A stretch of 41,630 bases of DNA from Lingula anatina (taxonomy: Eukaryota > Brachiopoda > Lingulata > Lingulida > Lingulidae), in contig NW_019775642.1 of NCBI RefSeq assembly GCF_001039355.2, forward strand, positions 32,066 to 73,695, written 5' to 3'. A program made the position numbers and the translations under genes. Position 1 is the stretch's first letter; each line of letters begins with the position of its first letter. A model generated the notes under the pieces. It was not told where the DNA came from and searched no databases. It was given only the letters and a program-made list of their open reading frames with translations. Of this stretch, positions 27,053 through 37,713 are shown piece after piece.

Positions 27053-27156
27053 GTTCACAAGGATGTTCCCACGTTGCCCGAAGCCAGCGCCATCTATATA
27101 AATGATGTAGCTTATTGGACGTTAGTAATAAGGGTGGAATTGCATCGCAGAGAAAA
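27053..27156 (+). ncRNA. Candidate 5' untranslated exon (104 nt)
   Basis: An acceptor with a T-rich tract (CATTTTTTTTCACAG) and a donor (GAGAAAA then GTAAGC) delimit it. One frame is open throughout (VHKDVPTLPEASAIYINDVA ...), so a coding exon of another gene cannot be excluded. It carries a short upstream ORF (MFPRCPKPAPSI). Its position 740 bp before the GPCR start fits a leader exon spliced to an acceptor-like GACCCGAGACAG just upstream of the GPCR ATG. Confidence 0.4.
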
Positions 27157-27898
27157 GTAAGCACTTAGAATCTTCCATTGCCATTAATGAAGAAATGTGG
27201 AAAACTGAAGAGTATTTAAACATAAGATGTTACAATAATTGGTTTTCCTTACTGATTACTCATATAACAGAGAAAGCGACATACTCGTACGTTTTTTCTG
27301 GCGGTGCCCGCATGCGAGAATACCAATCAATGCTCAAACAGTAGAGTGGCGCAGTACCACATTTTCCTTTTTTTCAATTTCTAGGTCGTTTGATTCATTT
27401 CATAGACGGGTAAACACAGAGGCGTACGTTATAGAGATATATATCGTTGAGTGGTGGAATTTTTGCCATTAAGACTGCTTGGACGACTTCTACCTAAAGC
27501 GTGAACTGTCAGAGAATCAATCGGCACAAAAAGAAAAAGATCAATTTTAGTCTTTGATTCAGCTTTCGAAAAGGTAGCAAATAGTCGATCAAAGAAGATG
27601 AGGCCTGATGCTGCAGCAATGATTCCATTCTGGGGCTTCGAAATGACATTCGAAACATAAAAATCGGATATCGGTTTACGTCTGCTTGGATTAGGTGATC
27701 AGACGATTTTCACACACGTGAACTATTCCACCATATTCAATAGCAGGGATACTTCGCTTTTTAAACTGGTTGCAAGTGATAAGCTTAATCAAACTGATCA
27801 TCCGCCTTTGACGATCAAAGTCCATGTTATTCCATTGAATCAAAAAACATAATTACAAGTGACACACCTTAACTGGCTATTGACCCGAGACAGGCATC

Positions 27899-29017
27899 AT
27901 GGATGACGATGGAAACAGCACTTCAGACGAAACGACCGCGCTGAACAGAACCGCCCCCGCGTTTTTTCTCGTTCTAGCTGAGACGAATTCTATCTTAATT
28001 CCTGTTTTATATGCCTTCGTTTTGCTCATAGGTGTCGCTGGAAACGCCATGGTGATCTATGTTATTTTGGCCAACAAGTACATGCGAACATGCGCAAATA
28101 TGTTGTTTTTGAACTTAGCCGTGTCGGACCTTTTGTTCCTTGTGTTTTGCATCCCGCTCGAAGCGGCTTACGTCATTACGAAGTACCAGTTGGAACTTGG
28201 TAACCTTGCTTGCAAAATGCTGAAATACACCACGTTCGTGTGCACGACTGTTGGTGCATACTCGCTGGCGGCAATATGCGTTTTCCGTTGCCGTGCTGTT
28301 GTGTCCCCGATTCGGGCGTCTCAGTTCCTTACCACGCGCCATTCTTTGTCAACCACCGTGGTGATTTGGGTGACCATACTGGCCGTCAACTCCCCGGTTG
28401 CCGTGTATTACAATGAACGCATCGGCTGCAGCATCGAGGTTGCCACTGAATTGGAATTCGTGCTTCTGTTAAGTTTGATGGTTGGAGTCGACTTTCTACT
28501 TCCGGTGGCAATTGTTGTCATAGCGACAGTCGTAATCGTAATAGAAGTCAAGAAGTGTAAGTTTTCGACGGAGGAACAACTTTTGCTGGTTCATGGATAT
28601 AGTCGCAAGGTGACAGCACTTGCTATTGCAGTGGCGGGAGTTTTTGTCGTCTGTTGGGGGCCTTTCAATTTCCTGTTCGTCTATATATCATGCGGCGGTG
28701 GCGGGGACCAAAAGGTCATGGGCATTCTTAATATAAGTGCTTTATTTCTAGCGTACTCGAACTCGTGTCTAAATCCCATCATTTACAACTTCGCCTCAAA
28801 AGAGTTTCGAAAATCGTTTCGTTTGACTATTTCTAACACGTGCAAGACCAGGAAAAACAGACGACGATCGAGGAAGATGTCCAGCACCAAGACTAAAGTA
28901 AGCATTGACAGTGCTATAAATTTGCAAGAGTGCATGGGTTTTATAGCGTCTAAAGAACAGACGGAAAGAATTCCCGTAAGAAGTGGATGTGGCGAGAGTG
29001 CCCGGTCTTTGTGTTAA
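27899..29017 (+). CDS. Rhodopsin-family (class A) peptide-type GPCR, single coding exon
   Basis: A 372-residue seven-helix receptor of the plasma membrane that would couple an extracellular ligand, probably a neuropeptide, to G proteins. Two N-glycosylation sequons lie in the N-tail (NST at 6, NRT at 16). Landmark residues: N49 (TM1, GVAGNAMVIY), D76 (TM2, NLAVSDLLFL), C105 and C177 (the conserved disulfide), W157 (TM4), P202 (TM5), F249 and C252-W253-x-P255 (TM6 CWxP), N292-P293-x-x-Y296 (TM7 NPIIY). The C-tail is basic and Ser/Thr-rich and ends in Cys-containing sequence. General similarity is to galanin/allatostatin-A-like receptors, so the ligand is unknown. The TM3 end reads VFRCR where DRY is usual: the Arg is kept but Asp and Tyr are replaced by Phe and Cys. 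The start is chosen because ATCATGG is the first ATG of the frame and TM1 begins about 30 residues later. There is no intron. An AATAAA at about 29203 could end a short 3' UTR, and another is at about 30605. Confidence 0.92.
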   Translation: MDDDGNSTSDETTALNRTAPAFFLVLAETNSILIPVLYAFVLLIGVAGNAMVIYVILANKYMRTCANMLFLNLAVSDLLFLVFCIPLEAAYVITKYQLELGNLACKMLKYTTFVCTTVGAYSLAAICVFRCRAVVSPIRASQFLTTRHSLSTTVVIWVTILAVNSPVAVYYNERIGCSIEVATELEFVLLLSLMVGVDFLLPVAIVVIATVVIVIEVKKCKFSTEEQLLLVHGYSRKVTALAIAVAGVFVVCWGPFNFLFVYISCGGGGDQKVMGILNISALFLAYSNSCLNPIIYNFASKEFRKSFRLTISNTCKTRKNRRRSRKMSSTKTKVSIDSAINLQECMGFIASKEQTERIPVRSGCGESARSLC

Positions 29018-29692
29018 GTCACTGGACAATAGAATTCGGTAGTGAAGAGTGTTATCTGCATGATCGTTTATTCTACAATTTTTGAAATTGAGTATTTAAC
29101 CGTTTGCACATATAGGAAGAAACGCCTACGAGTGGGCATTTAAGGTAGTTTTGAAAGAGGAAAGAAACAACAGAAAAGTGCACAGTATACTTTGAAATGC
29201 TAAATAAAAACACGCTTGAATGAGCTTAAGAAATCTACCTACCTAAGAGCAAGACATTTCTTCGAAAGCTTTAGAACCGATTCAAACCTGGGTCGATAAA
29301 AATCTGAAGACTGCAAAAAAACAGAAAGCTGATTGGCCTCAGACAAAGCCAACATTTTTATAGAAATAAAAAGAGCTGTAAGACGATAGATAGTTTGATA
29401 CAGATAGATAGATATTTCGTACACACAATGATGCAAAATGCGGGCGAAGCAAACATGTCAATTGTACAACCAAAGCCTTAGCAAAGAGGAAACGCACGGA
29501 TATACTGTAATGCAGTGGATATTCGGCTATGTCCTCTCTCCATATGTTGTACTTATATACTATCTTTGTATATAAACTTCGGCTTATTTTACATCAGTTG
29601 ATGAGCTAAGTTTTATTTCATTTTAAACAAGTTTATTTATTTTGTTTCGACAATCCCGTACAATTAAGATAGCGGAATGAGCCAGTGTCTTT

Positions 29693-29994
29693 GGGAGCAT
29701 TCACATTGAGAAGAGCCGAGGTCTAGTAAGGCCGCGACCTAAATATGGCGGACCTACATGAAAGAAAGACCGTTAATCTTTTATGGTCTCTCCGCCTCTC
29801 ACACGCCCCCCTCCCCAACCCCCCACGCGTTGTCCCTCGACCGGTTGAATTGAGCTGAGATGTAATTACTGTGCTCCTGCAGGGACGACGCGTGGTGAGG
29901 ATTAACAGGATAAGCGGTCTTCATTTCATGTAGGTCCGCCATATTTAGGTCGCGGCCTTACTAGACCTCGGCTTTTCTCGATGTGAATGCTCCC
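29693..29994. mobile_element. Tourist-like foldback MITE with about 70-bp ends, copy H
   Basis: GGGAGCATTCACATTGAGAA and about 50 further bases (through AAATATGGCGGACCTACATG) pair with the right end nearly perfectly. TTT flanks both sides (29690-29692, 29995-29997). An inner inverted pair ACGCGTTGTCCCT / AGGGACGACGCGT is present. Shares interior GTCTCTCCGCCTCTCACACG with the element at 38961. Confidence 0.85.
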
Positions 29995-29999
29995 TTTGT

Positions 30000-32548
30000 T
30001 CAAGGAGATGGAGCCAGACTGCACGATACCGCCACGATACCATGGAATTTTTTCAAGACATTGAAGTATACATTTTGCTCATTCTTTGACGTGTGGGTTA
30101 TACTGGGGAATTCTGGATTGTCCCTTGGGGTTATAGTATCGGTATAATTCGGGTACATGAAAATAGGAACACAAGAATATAATAATTTAGACGACCGGAT
30201 ATCCCGAAGAATTTTACTATATGTAGATAGGGTACAATGCATTTACAGGGAAAGATGCTAACATTAAAGATTGCAATCGTAAAGTAGAATTCAAAGAGAG
30301 GGTGTTTCCAATTTATATCTTTGGCATTTACATAGACGTTCATTAATATTTTCTTTGAGTGCGATTGTGTTTATTCAGGATGTTTTTAATTTTTTCCCTC
30401 AAGACTCTGCTTTTCAAAATGTCATGTTATTTATGGTGTAAGTACTTTCACGGCTGATTTTATTCATTCATTCATTCACCACATAATGCACAGTTTGTTG
30501 CGTAATCTTCTTTTTGTGCACCAAGCTACGACATTGATTGTATATGATATTTTACCTCAATGTTCATCGTGTTTATCATCAAACTAATGTCTGATCTTAT
30601 AATGGAATAAAGATTTTTTTCTCAAATATGGTGTTCTGAACTAAAAAACACACACGTCTGTCTTTAGACGACCAATGTTGACCCGCTCAGACAAGAATTT
30701 TATTCGAACGAAAGTCGGACTCGCATTAAAAAAAACAGCAAACGGAGAAAAGAGCGCAGATCTTTTTTGCATCGGGGAGTTACATTCCCGGTGAAACGAA
30801 ACTGAGGGCCCGCGTAACAGAAAGTCCGCCCTCCATTTAGTTATAACGGTCAGGTTAAGCCTAACCTAAGTGGGTCAAAATCTAGGGCGAGTCTTGCCTG
30901 TACAAATGAATGGGAAACGGACTCTCCATCATGGGGCACTCTGTCATGTTAATATTATGGGAAGAGGTGTATAGATTTTAAGCTCGATTTCGGTAACAGA
31001 AAGACCTCGTCTGAACACATAAATATAAACAGGAAGTGGGGTTACCTTTTTTTTTTTTGGGGGGGGGGGGGGGCAGATGTTCTAACTTGCCACAGTTCTG
31101 AACCTTAGAGAAACAGTCCGTAACCAAGAGCCTCTCCTTTTCCTCACGGGGAGGAAGTTACCCGACTATAGGACATTACAGTAACTGAAACCTGGGAAAA
31201 ATTCTTAAAAGATCTTTGTTTTGGGCGGACTCCAAACATACACGTTGTTTGGTTGTAAGGACAGGCCCCTTTAAACACAGGCGATGCGTTTCCCAACTTC
31301 GTATTTAAGCACCACTTTCAGATTAAATAAGTTTTAATCATGTTAGGGTTATAGATAGTCAAAACAACGGACAAAGACAAAGAGGATAAAAGACTGGCAA
31401 ACAGACTGCATGTAACCGTCGGTAAGACGTAGGTAAGCAGGAAATGAATACCACCACTACATGTGCGTATTTCATAATTGCTTTCTTTCATGTTCACAAT
31501 GAAAGTAACTCGTGTTCATCAAGGCAACATCTCATGATTAAGATGCCATGTTCTAAAGGCCACTGGAACATGCAATAAATTATATTTTATCAAACAACAC
31601 AATATAATGATGATGCAATGCAAAAACGTGTTTTAGCCCAGTTATTGTCGTTGTTGTAGGCGAATGTAGCATACCATATGCTCTTATCAGGCAATCTTTA
31701 ACGCTACGCTGATAGACATATTTTTGAGACCCTATACAGCCTTCGGTCCTTCACTGATACCAAGTATGTGATCATATAATCCCATACTGGTGCCCTGTGA
31801 TCCTAGACTCCCGTTCTAGTACCCAATGTCCCAGATTTCCACATTTATACCTAGTGTCACAGTGCGATTGGCAACATGTTTAAGTTTTGTCACAGCAATG
31901 AAAGGGCAATCACTCCCTTTGGTTTTAGTGTCTGGAACGCCGGAACCACCTGACGCGCTGGATGGCATGTCCAGAACACAGCATCACACCGGTCACTCAG
32001 CAAAAGTCGAACCTGGATCCCTTTGATGCGAGGGGTGTAGAGGTACCTTAGCAAAACCCAATCAAGAAATTGATATTGTTAACAATCCATTGCTAAAGAC
32101 AATTTTTTTATTCAGCCTTTAGTGCCTTTTAAGTCGGCATACTCTGAAGCAGGTTAAGGACCTTCAGGATCAATAAGCAATCTCAATAATCAACAACTAT
32201 TGGTTTTATGGCATGCATTTAGATTAAAAGGAATAAGCATGTGCTTGCAATTTACGAGGCTTCCAGGGCATTTACCGGGTTATCAAGCACGTGAGGTTCG
32301 CATGTTTTGAGTGTGGAAACTATAGAACACGCAGCCTTTATAACATTAATTTGTTAACCAGGCTCCCGCATGTATCTTTAACAGTTATCAGTTCTATACA
32401 TTTGTCTCCCGTTTCATCAAGACTCGTTTCCTAAAAGGCATGTCAGTTGGAAGCTAATGCCCCGTTTTCTGTTTAATAACCTGATGGTATCCTATGTGTT
32501 TAAAATTACGCTACTTTCGGGTACCAGACAGTCACCATTTGTAAGTAC
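30000..32548. other. No confident gene
   Basis: AT-rich with a T/G homopolymer (31050-31074) and a weak MITE relative at about 30808-30953 (CCCGCGTAACAGAAAGTCCG ... CACTCTGTCATG). No exon that I can support. Confidence 0.45.
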
Positions 32549-32601
32549 ACACACACATGCACACACACATACACACACACAGGCACACACACATACACAC
32601 A

Positions 32602-32637
<36 letters not shown>
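32549..32637. repeat. (CA)n microsatellite, interrupted
   Basis: CA repeats with ATGC, ATAC, AGGC and GTAC interruptions, ending in a pure run of about 15 units. The Thr-His and Val-Cys frames across it are artefacts. Confidence 0.95.
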
Positions 32638-32639
<2 letters not shown>

Positions 32640-33097
32640 GGGTAAGAATGAATGGGTTTGCATGAAGCTGCGTACATAACCCAATAGATTTTTGTCGGAA
32701 TGAGGTACCTGTCCTTCTGGGTATCTTTCTCCGATTTGATTATCCCTTGTACACAATGTGCATTGTTAAGTTTCTAGATATTTGATTGATAGTGCCGCAT
32801 GTCACAGGAAACAGCAATGCGTTCGACTTCAACGGTTGCAACAGTGTACATTGTGTAATTCGTTACACTTTAATATATATCACTATAATTCAACAATGAT
32901 TCAGATAAATGAAAGCAGTCTTATCTTCTTACTGGTGTAATGACGGCAACTTATCAGTTCCACAGCTCCATTTCCGAATGTTTGATAAATCGTGCAATTT
33001 ACCAAACGTCGAAATGAGGGGTCTATTTTTTACTCCTGAAAAGCTGTACGGCGTCTCGTTTATAAATGATTTCTTTACATGTGCAGCCATTACTTCG

Positions 33098-33100
<3 letters not shown>

Positions 33101-33129
<29 letters not shown>
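33101..33129. repeat. (GA)n microsatellite
   Basis: About 13 GA units. The counterpart in copy 2 (39877-39923) is longer and interrupted by TC. Confidence 0.95.
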
Positions 33130-33132
<3 letters not shown>

Positions 33133-33413
33133 TTATAGCAAATTAAGCTACATTTTGATTTAATTTATAATGAATTAATATACGGAGTTATGTCAAAGCA
33201 GCAAAGACAGTACACGCAGATAAAATGAATAAAAACATATATACTCATTAATGTAATGCAGTGTAATAAATATTAATGACTATTTATGTCAAAAGAGCCA
33301 GCAGGTCTGTTCAATTGCACAAATACGATAGCCAAGAGAATACTCTTAAAGTACGATGGAAAGGTCGCGAGACATCTGACCCAGCACTGAAACCATGGAA
33401 TACATGTATCATA

Positions 33414-33618
33414 GGGGCGCATTCAGAACATGTTGATCCGCGGACTAACAGATCCGCGGATCAAATATGGCAGACCCACTTAAAAACTTGTCGCATAATT
33501 CCCTAATAGACACTGAATAGATTCCCTGTGGGGACAACGAGGTAAGCTTTCAACTGGGTCAGCTATATTTCATCCTCGGATCTAAGTCCACGGATCAACT
33601 TTGTTTGTGAATGCGGCC
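33414..33618. mobile_element. Tourist-like MITE, copy I
   Basis: Left end GGGGCGCATTCAGAACATGT with TTGATCCGCGGA; right end TCCACGGATCAA ... TTTGTGAATGCGGCC. ATA flanks both sides. It contains AAATATGGCAGACCCACTT, related to the AAATATGGCGGACC of copy H. Confidence 0.75.
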
Positions 33619-33716
33619 ATAGCTTTTGTGTTCGTGCTTTCCTTATTAACTGATGAGAAATGAATTTCCTTTCAACTGAGAGATGGCAGATTTCACTCAA
33701 ACAAAGAGCTAAATAG

Positions 33717-33997
33717 CACTATTACTCTTTTAAATTGTTTCGTGGCCTGACAGGTAGAAACATTGGATATGGACATAACAAAGCAAGCACTATTACTCTT
33801 TTAAATTGTTTCGTGGCCTGACAGGTAGAAACATTGGATATGGGCATAACAAAGCAAGCACTATTACTCTTTTAAATTGTTTGTGGCCTGACAGGTAGAA
33901 ACATTGGATATGGGCATAACAAAGCAAGCACTATTACTCTTTTAAATTGTTTGTGGCCTGACAGGTAGAAACATTGGACATGGATATAACAAAGCTA
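33717..33997. repeat. Tandem array of four 70-71-bp units
   Basis: Units start CACTATTACTCTTTTAAATT and contain GGCCTGACAGGTAGAAACAT. Units begin at 33717, 33788, 33859 and 33929. The repeat copy at 40531-40670 has only two units. Not a CRISPR array: there are no spacers. Confidence 0.92.
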
Positions 33998-34109
33998 TAA
34001 ACCAAGATATCACACAACTAAAGTACAAAATATTTATACTCCGACAGATGTAGAAGATTTCGGAGAGGGTACCTTGCTGAGAGAGGTAGCTTGGGAATTG
34101 TGATGCATT

Positions 34110-34131
34110 TTTTTTTTTTGGGGGGGGGGGT
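34110..34131. repeat. Poly-T/poly-G tract
   Basis: A T run followed directly by a G run. A matching but longer tract lies at 40789-40816, and a further A/G tract at 34224-34243. Confidence 0.9.
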
Positions 34132-34616
34132 AATATGAAATTGGCCTTATTCGATAGCTGTCGGTTTACTGTAGCCATAATATTCCCTTAACAACGAATG
34201 AAGTGATTACCCCAATAGAATGAAAAAAAAGGGGGGGGGGGGGCTGAACGCCACCACCTTATCCGCCTATCTGTCTTTCAGTACCAGTGCTATTTATGTG
34301 CCACTTTTACTTTCAAGTACATTGTTAATCTAGTGGAAAGGGAGATTTGATGCAAACTAAGGAGCATCCAATTTGAGCAGCGCGTCCAAATTGGTTTTAA
34401 CGGTGGTTTTAACGGATTAAATCCTAGCTCAAGGAAGTAAACGCTTGATTGCAATCAGACCTACGCAACTGTACTCTTCGTGATCCTTGCGAGGACTGCT
34501 TACCCCTGGAATTACAAAGGCAGTGCACAGCAGGTAGTGCAATCCAGCTAAGAATGGTTTTGGCCGACATGGTCTGATATGAAGACGAAATAATTATTCA
34601 TGGCCTTTCAGTGTTA

Positions 34617-34855
34617 GACTGGGTTCCCATACCTACTGAGTAGGTATGGGAACGCCATCTCCAAATTGCTTTTAGCTTAAGCGGCTTAGATGTCTGACAC
34701 GCCTATTGAAGCCGCTAAACGATAGTTAATTATCCCCATTACAGCTTCAGTGAGCGTGCGAAACATCTAAGCCGCTTAACTTGAAAGCAATTTAGTGAGA
34801 ATCCTCTTGGAGATAGATTGATCCTAATTTAGTACGATAAGCTCTGGCAATAGTC
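34617..34855. mobile_element. Tourist-like MITE, copy E
   Basis: Left end GACTGGGTTCCCATACC preceded by TTA. Right end ATAGTC, with TTA two bases beyond. The arms contain GCTTAAGCGGCTTAGATGTC and its inverted partner, the subterminal GCAATTTAGTGAGAATCC, and core AGTTAATTATCCCCATTACA. Confidence 0.75.
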
Positions 34856-34904
34856 TCTTACTCTCTCTCTCTGACCACAGGGTGCGCCAGTAGTCTGTTA
34901 CAAA

Positions 34905-34920
<16 letters not shown>

Positions 34921-34989
<69 letters not shown>
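34921..34989. repeat. (AT)n microsatellite after poly-A
   Basis: About 34 AT units following an A20 run and followed by a T run; strongly self-complementary. Confidence 0.95.
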
Positions 34990-34992
<3 letters not shown>

Positions 34993-36353
34993 TTTTTTTT
35001 AATACTAATTTAGAAGGCCCCTATATCAGAGGGTGTTTAGGTGTTGTGCATTCACATATCTTGGGTGACTGTCTAGGGAATTATTCTCTCTGAATAAGGT
35101 ACATGATGTATAATGTAGGGGAGGTTCCTTGAAAAATGGATGTCTAGAGGTCTGTTTACTAGATGGTGACAATCCTAAACCAAAAACGAACTACTCGTAA
35201 AATTGAGTATGCGTCAGAGTTTCTGAAGAACGATGGAGACTCTGTCCTTTTGTCAGATGGAAATTCAGCTTAAGGTGTAAAAAAGGAATACATCAAAGAC
35301 TTAATGCAAATCCATGTCCTTTATTCAAGTAATTTAATGCGTTCATCTTAAAATGCTCAGGTAAAACGGTTTAACGAGATACAGGAGTTTCTTGGTAATG
35401 GAATATTTAATAGGCATTTTTTTGAATGATACAAACTTGTATATAGCTTTAAACTAAACTTGGGGGTCGATACATTAGGAACTATTTTCATATCCGCTTA
35501 AATAATACGGAAATAATCATTGTCATGTTATCAGATAATGTTGTCACATAAAAGGGCATCAAGGTGAATTTGCGAAGTTAAGCTGATAACGAAACAGCAG
35601 CGTTTTTGCTTTTGGATGAAAACCGTCATATCGATTTCAAACAGGTCTTCATCAACTGAACAGCTGTCAACGCCAATTTCATCACAATATTCCGGTGCCT
35701 GGCAATTTACTTGAAAGGTTTGATTTGATCAGTAAAGAGGCGGAATATTATAATGCATTTGTAAAATGAAACACCGTGATTAGGGCTTTTACATCAAGGA
35801 AACGAAAAATATAAAATCAAACGCTAGTGAACGTTTGTAGCTCACACCGTAGTTCACATCATGCCAATTTCTATGATAAAAGCTTAATTGGATACAGAGT
35901 TACATCGGAAACCGATCACAGCGTCTCACGCTTATTTATAAAGCAGCAAAATTGACGATGAACGCTTGACCACCTTAAGTGCAGAAGCGAGTTGGATGGT
36001 GAATACAACAACAGACAAGGGAGTTATTGGTCTAAAGTGTTCATTTATATGACACATATTCCCGGGATTAGATGAATATTTTACACAGAGAAATCAGGGG
36101 GAAAATTCAAATGCTGTTCTGCCAAATATAGGTCTGTATATCGCACCACTCCCCTTTAAACAACACAGTATCAATGAGAATTCCCCACAAGTCCATTAAT
36201 TCAGACGTAAAAGCTTTTATTAGATCTATTATTGAACAATGCAGCATTAATGTTGTTACACATACCATGCCGTGCATGGAGAACGTTTATCAATATGATA
36301 TTCATAAATGGTGATTTCAATTACCATATCAACATGTGCTGCGGTCGGATATA
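34990..36353. other. No gene seen
   Basis: AT-rich unique sequence without open frames of note. Confidence 0.5.
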
Positions 36354-36589
36354 GGGGAGACCGGGGCTAGTTGGACCCCGGGGTAAGATGACCCCCATCA
36401 ATTTATGACAAAGTAACTATGGGGTAAAAAAATTGGTCACATCATTTTGTAAAGTGACCGTATCCAATAGTGCTAAGAAGGCGTCGGCTGTGAGTCAAAA
36501 TGAAATAATTTAGCATCTTAAAGTAACTTTATTAAATAGACTTGATGGGGGCCATCTTACCCCGGGGTCCAACTAGCCCCGGTCTCCCC
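36354..36589. mobile_element. MITE with about 48-bp ends starting GGGGAGACCGGGGCTAGTTG, TA target site
   Basis: The left end runs through ACCCCGGGGTAAGATGACCC. The right end is its near-perfect inverse, closing GCCCCGGTCTCCCC. TA flanks both sides (36352-36353, 36590-36591). 236 bp, non-coding. A TA duplication is usual for Tc1/mariner-type and some other cut-and-paste families. Confidence 0.85.
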
Positions 36590-36909
36590 TACTAGAAGGG
36601 TTAGGAGATGGTAGCAACTTCAGTAATATTATTCATCGTTAAATTACAGATAACACTGACAACACTGGGCAATCAACACAAAGCTTCTTCAAGTACAACG
36701 CTGAAGTTTGAATCGTCGTGATTAGCAATGATATTTTCATAAAGTGAAATACAGCTATACATGTAATTGTGTGGATTTCAGAGCATAATTTTGGATTCCA
36801 TCCAAGACACCATTAGTCTACGTATATAGATTGACCCAACTCTTGTTTCTAACCTACTCGTACAATCGCCCGTTTTTCTGTATTCTTCGCCTGGAGAAAG
36901 AGTGTCAGT

Positions 36910-36980
36910 CAGTTAAGCTCATTGCACTCAGCGAGAGTCCCCGTAGAGTTAGGTCGATCCACGTAGCCGATGTCGTCTAA
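36910..36980. mobile_element. Partial Tourist-like MITE next to copy D
   Basis: TTGCACTCAGCGAGAGTCCC and TAGAGTTAGGTCGATCCACG match the right half of the family and end at GTCTAA, just where copy D begins. Confidence 0.55.
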
Positions 36981-37196
36981 GACTGCATTCCCACAGATTT
37001 TTAGATCGACCTATCCCTGTGGGGAGTCTCACTAGATTGGTGTCAGCTTAACCGGCTTAAATATCTGTCCCGCCTACTAGAAGCTGTAAGGGGGTAATTA
37101 ACTATAGTGCGCGCTCGGCTGACAGCAATTTAGCGTGAACCCCCAGGGAGTTAGGTTGATCCAGATGGATTGATCTAAATCTGTGGGAATGCAGTC
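36981..37196. mobile_element. Tourist-like MITE, copy D (intact)
   Basis: Perfect ends GACTGCATTCCCACAG and CTGTGGGAATGCAGTC with TAA on both sides (36978-36980, 37197-37199). Carries core AAGCTGTAAGGGGGTAATTA. This is the best-preserved copy, 216 bp. Confidence 0.92.
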
Positions 37197-37300
37197 TAAG
37201 AGAATGGGGCCTTAGTCTACGGGTACTTTGACCCAAGATAAAACAGAAATGGTCTAGTGTTATTTAATGAAATCAGCCAATGTTTTAGAGCAACAGGGAC

Positions 37301-37306
37301 TTTATT
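37301..37306 (-). terminator. AATAAA polyadenylation signal of the FReD gene
   Basis: AATAAA on the minus strand, about 310 bp past the stop codon at 37613; likely the 3' end signal of the fibrinogen-related gene. Confidence 0.55.
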
Positions 37307-37612
37307 TCAGTGGAGTAGGTCTGGTATGGCTTAATCTTAAACTGGTGTAGACCAAGTAATAGTAAAAGTTCGAATGTTTAGACCATCTTTGGAGTGAGAG
37401 GATTTTGGTGAAATTGGGGTAAAATTGACATTTAAGTTTATATAAAAAACATGATTTAAATAATATAATTGCAAAATCAACGGCTTCAGGACGGGGACAC
37501 AAGATCACAAGTAGTCAAAATCAATCATTTGAACACTGCCTTGAATGTTTGAATGTCAAGTCATAAGTAATTGTCTTGAGCCGACTAATTTCACCGGCAG
37601 AAAGTGACGTCA

Positions 37613-37713
37613 TTACACATCTCTTCTTATTTTCATGGTACCGGCCTGCAGTCCCACGTAATTGTTGCCATAGAAACCTCTCCAATAGAAGTTTCCATCT
37701 ACGGCATCAACAC
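37613..37713 (-). CDS. FReD gene terminal coding exon
   Basis: 101 nt; completes a Gly codon, then VDAVDGNFYWRGFYGNNYVG LQAGTMKIRRDV and TAA. Confidence 0.85.

Larger units (their letters stand above)
32894..34920. repeat. 2-kb direct repeat, copy 1
   Basis: Starts CAATGATTCAGATAAATGAA and ends GCCAGTAGTCTGTTACAAAA. The same sequence recurs, nearly identical, at 39676 to the window end. It includes a GA microsatellite, a MITE (33414), a 71-bp tandem array and another MITE (34617). No gene. Confidence 0.9.

Noticed and set aside
28115-28342. Frames antisense or shifted within the GPCR
   Set aside because: Shadows of the GPCR coding sequence.
31826-32026. tRNA-derived SINE suspected from TCGAACCTGGATCCC
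   Set aside because: No matching A box or tRNA fold could be drawn around it, and no second copy is present in the window.
32457-32756. Thr-His and Val-Cys frames on both strands
   Set aside because: Translation of the CA microsatellite.
33717-33997. Regular 71-bp repeats considered as a CRISPR array
   Set aside because: Units are contiguous with no unique spacers, and the context is an animal genome.
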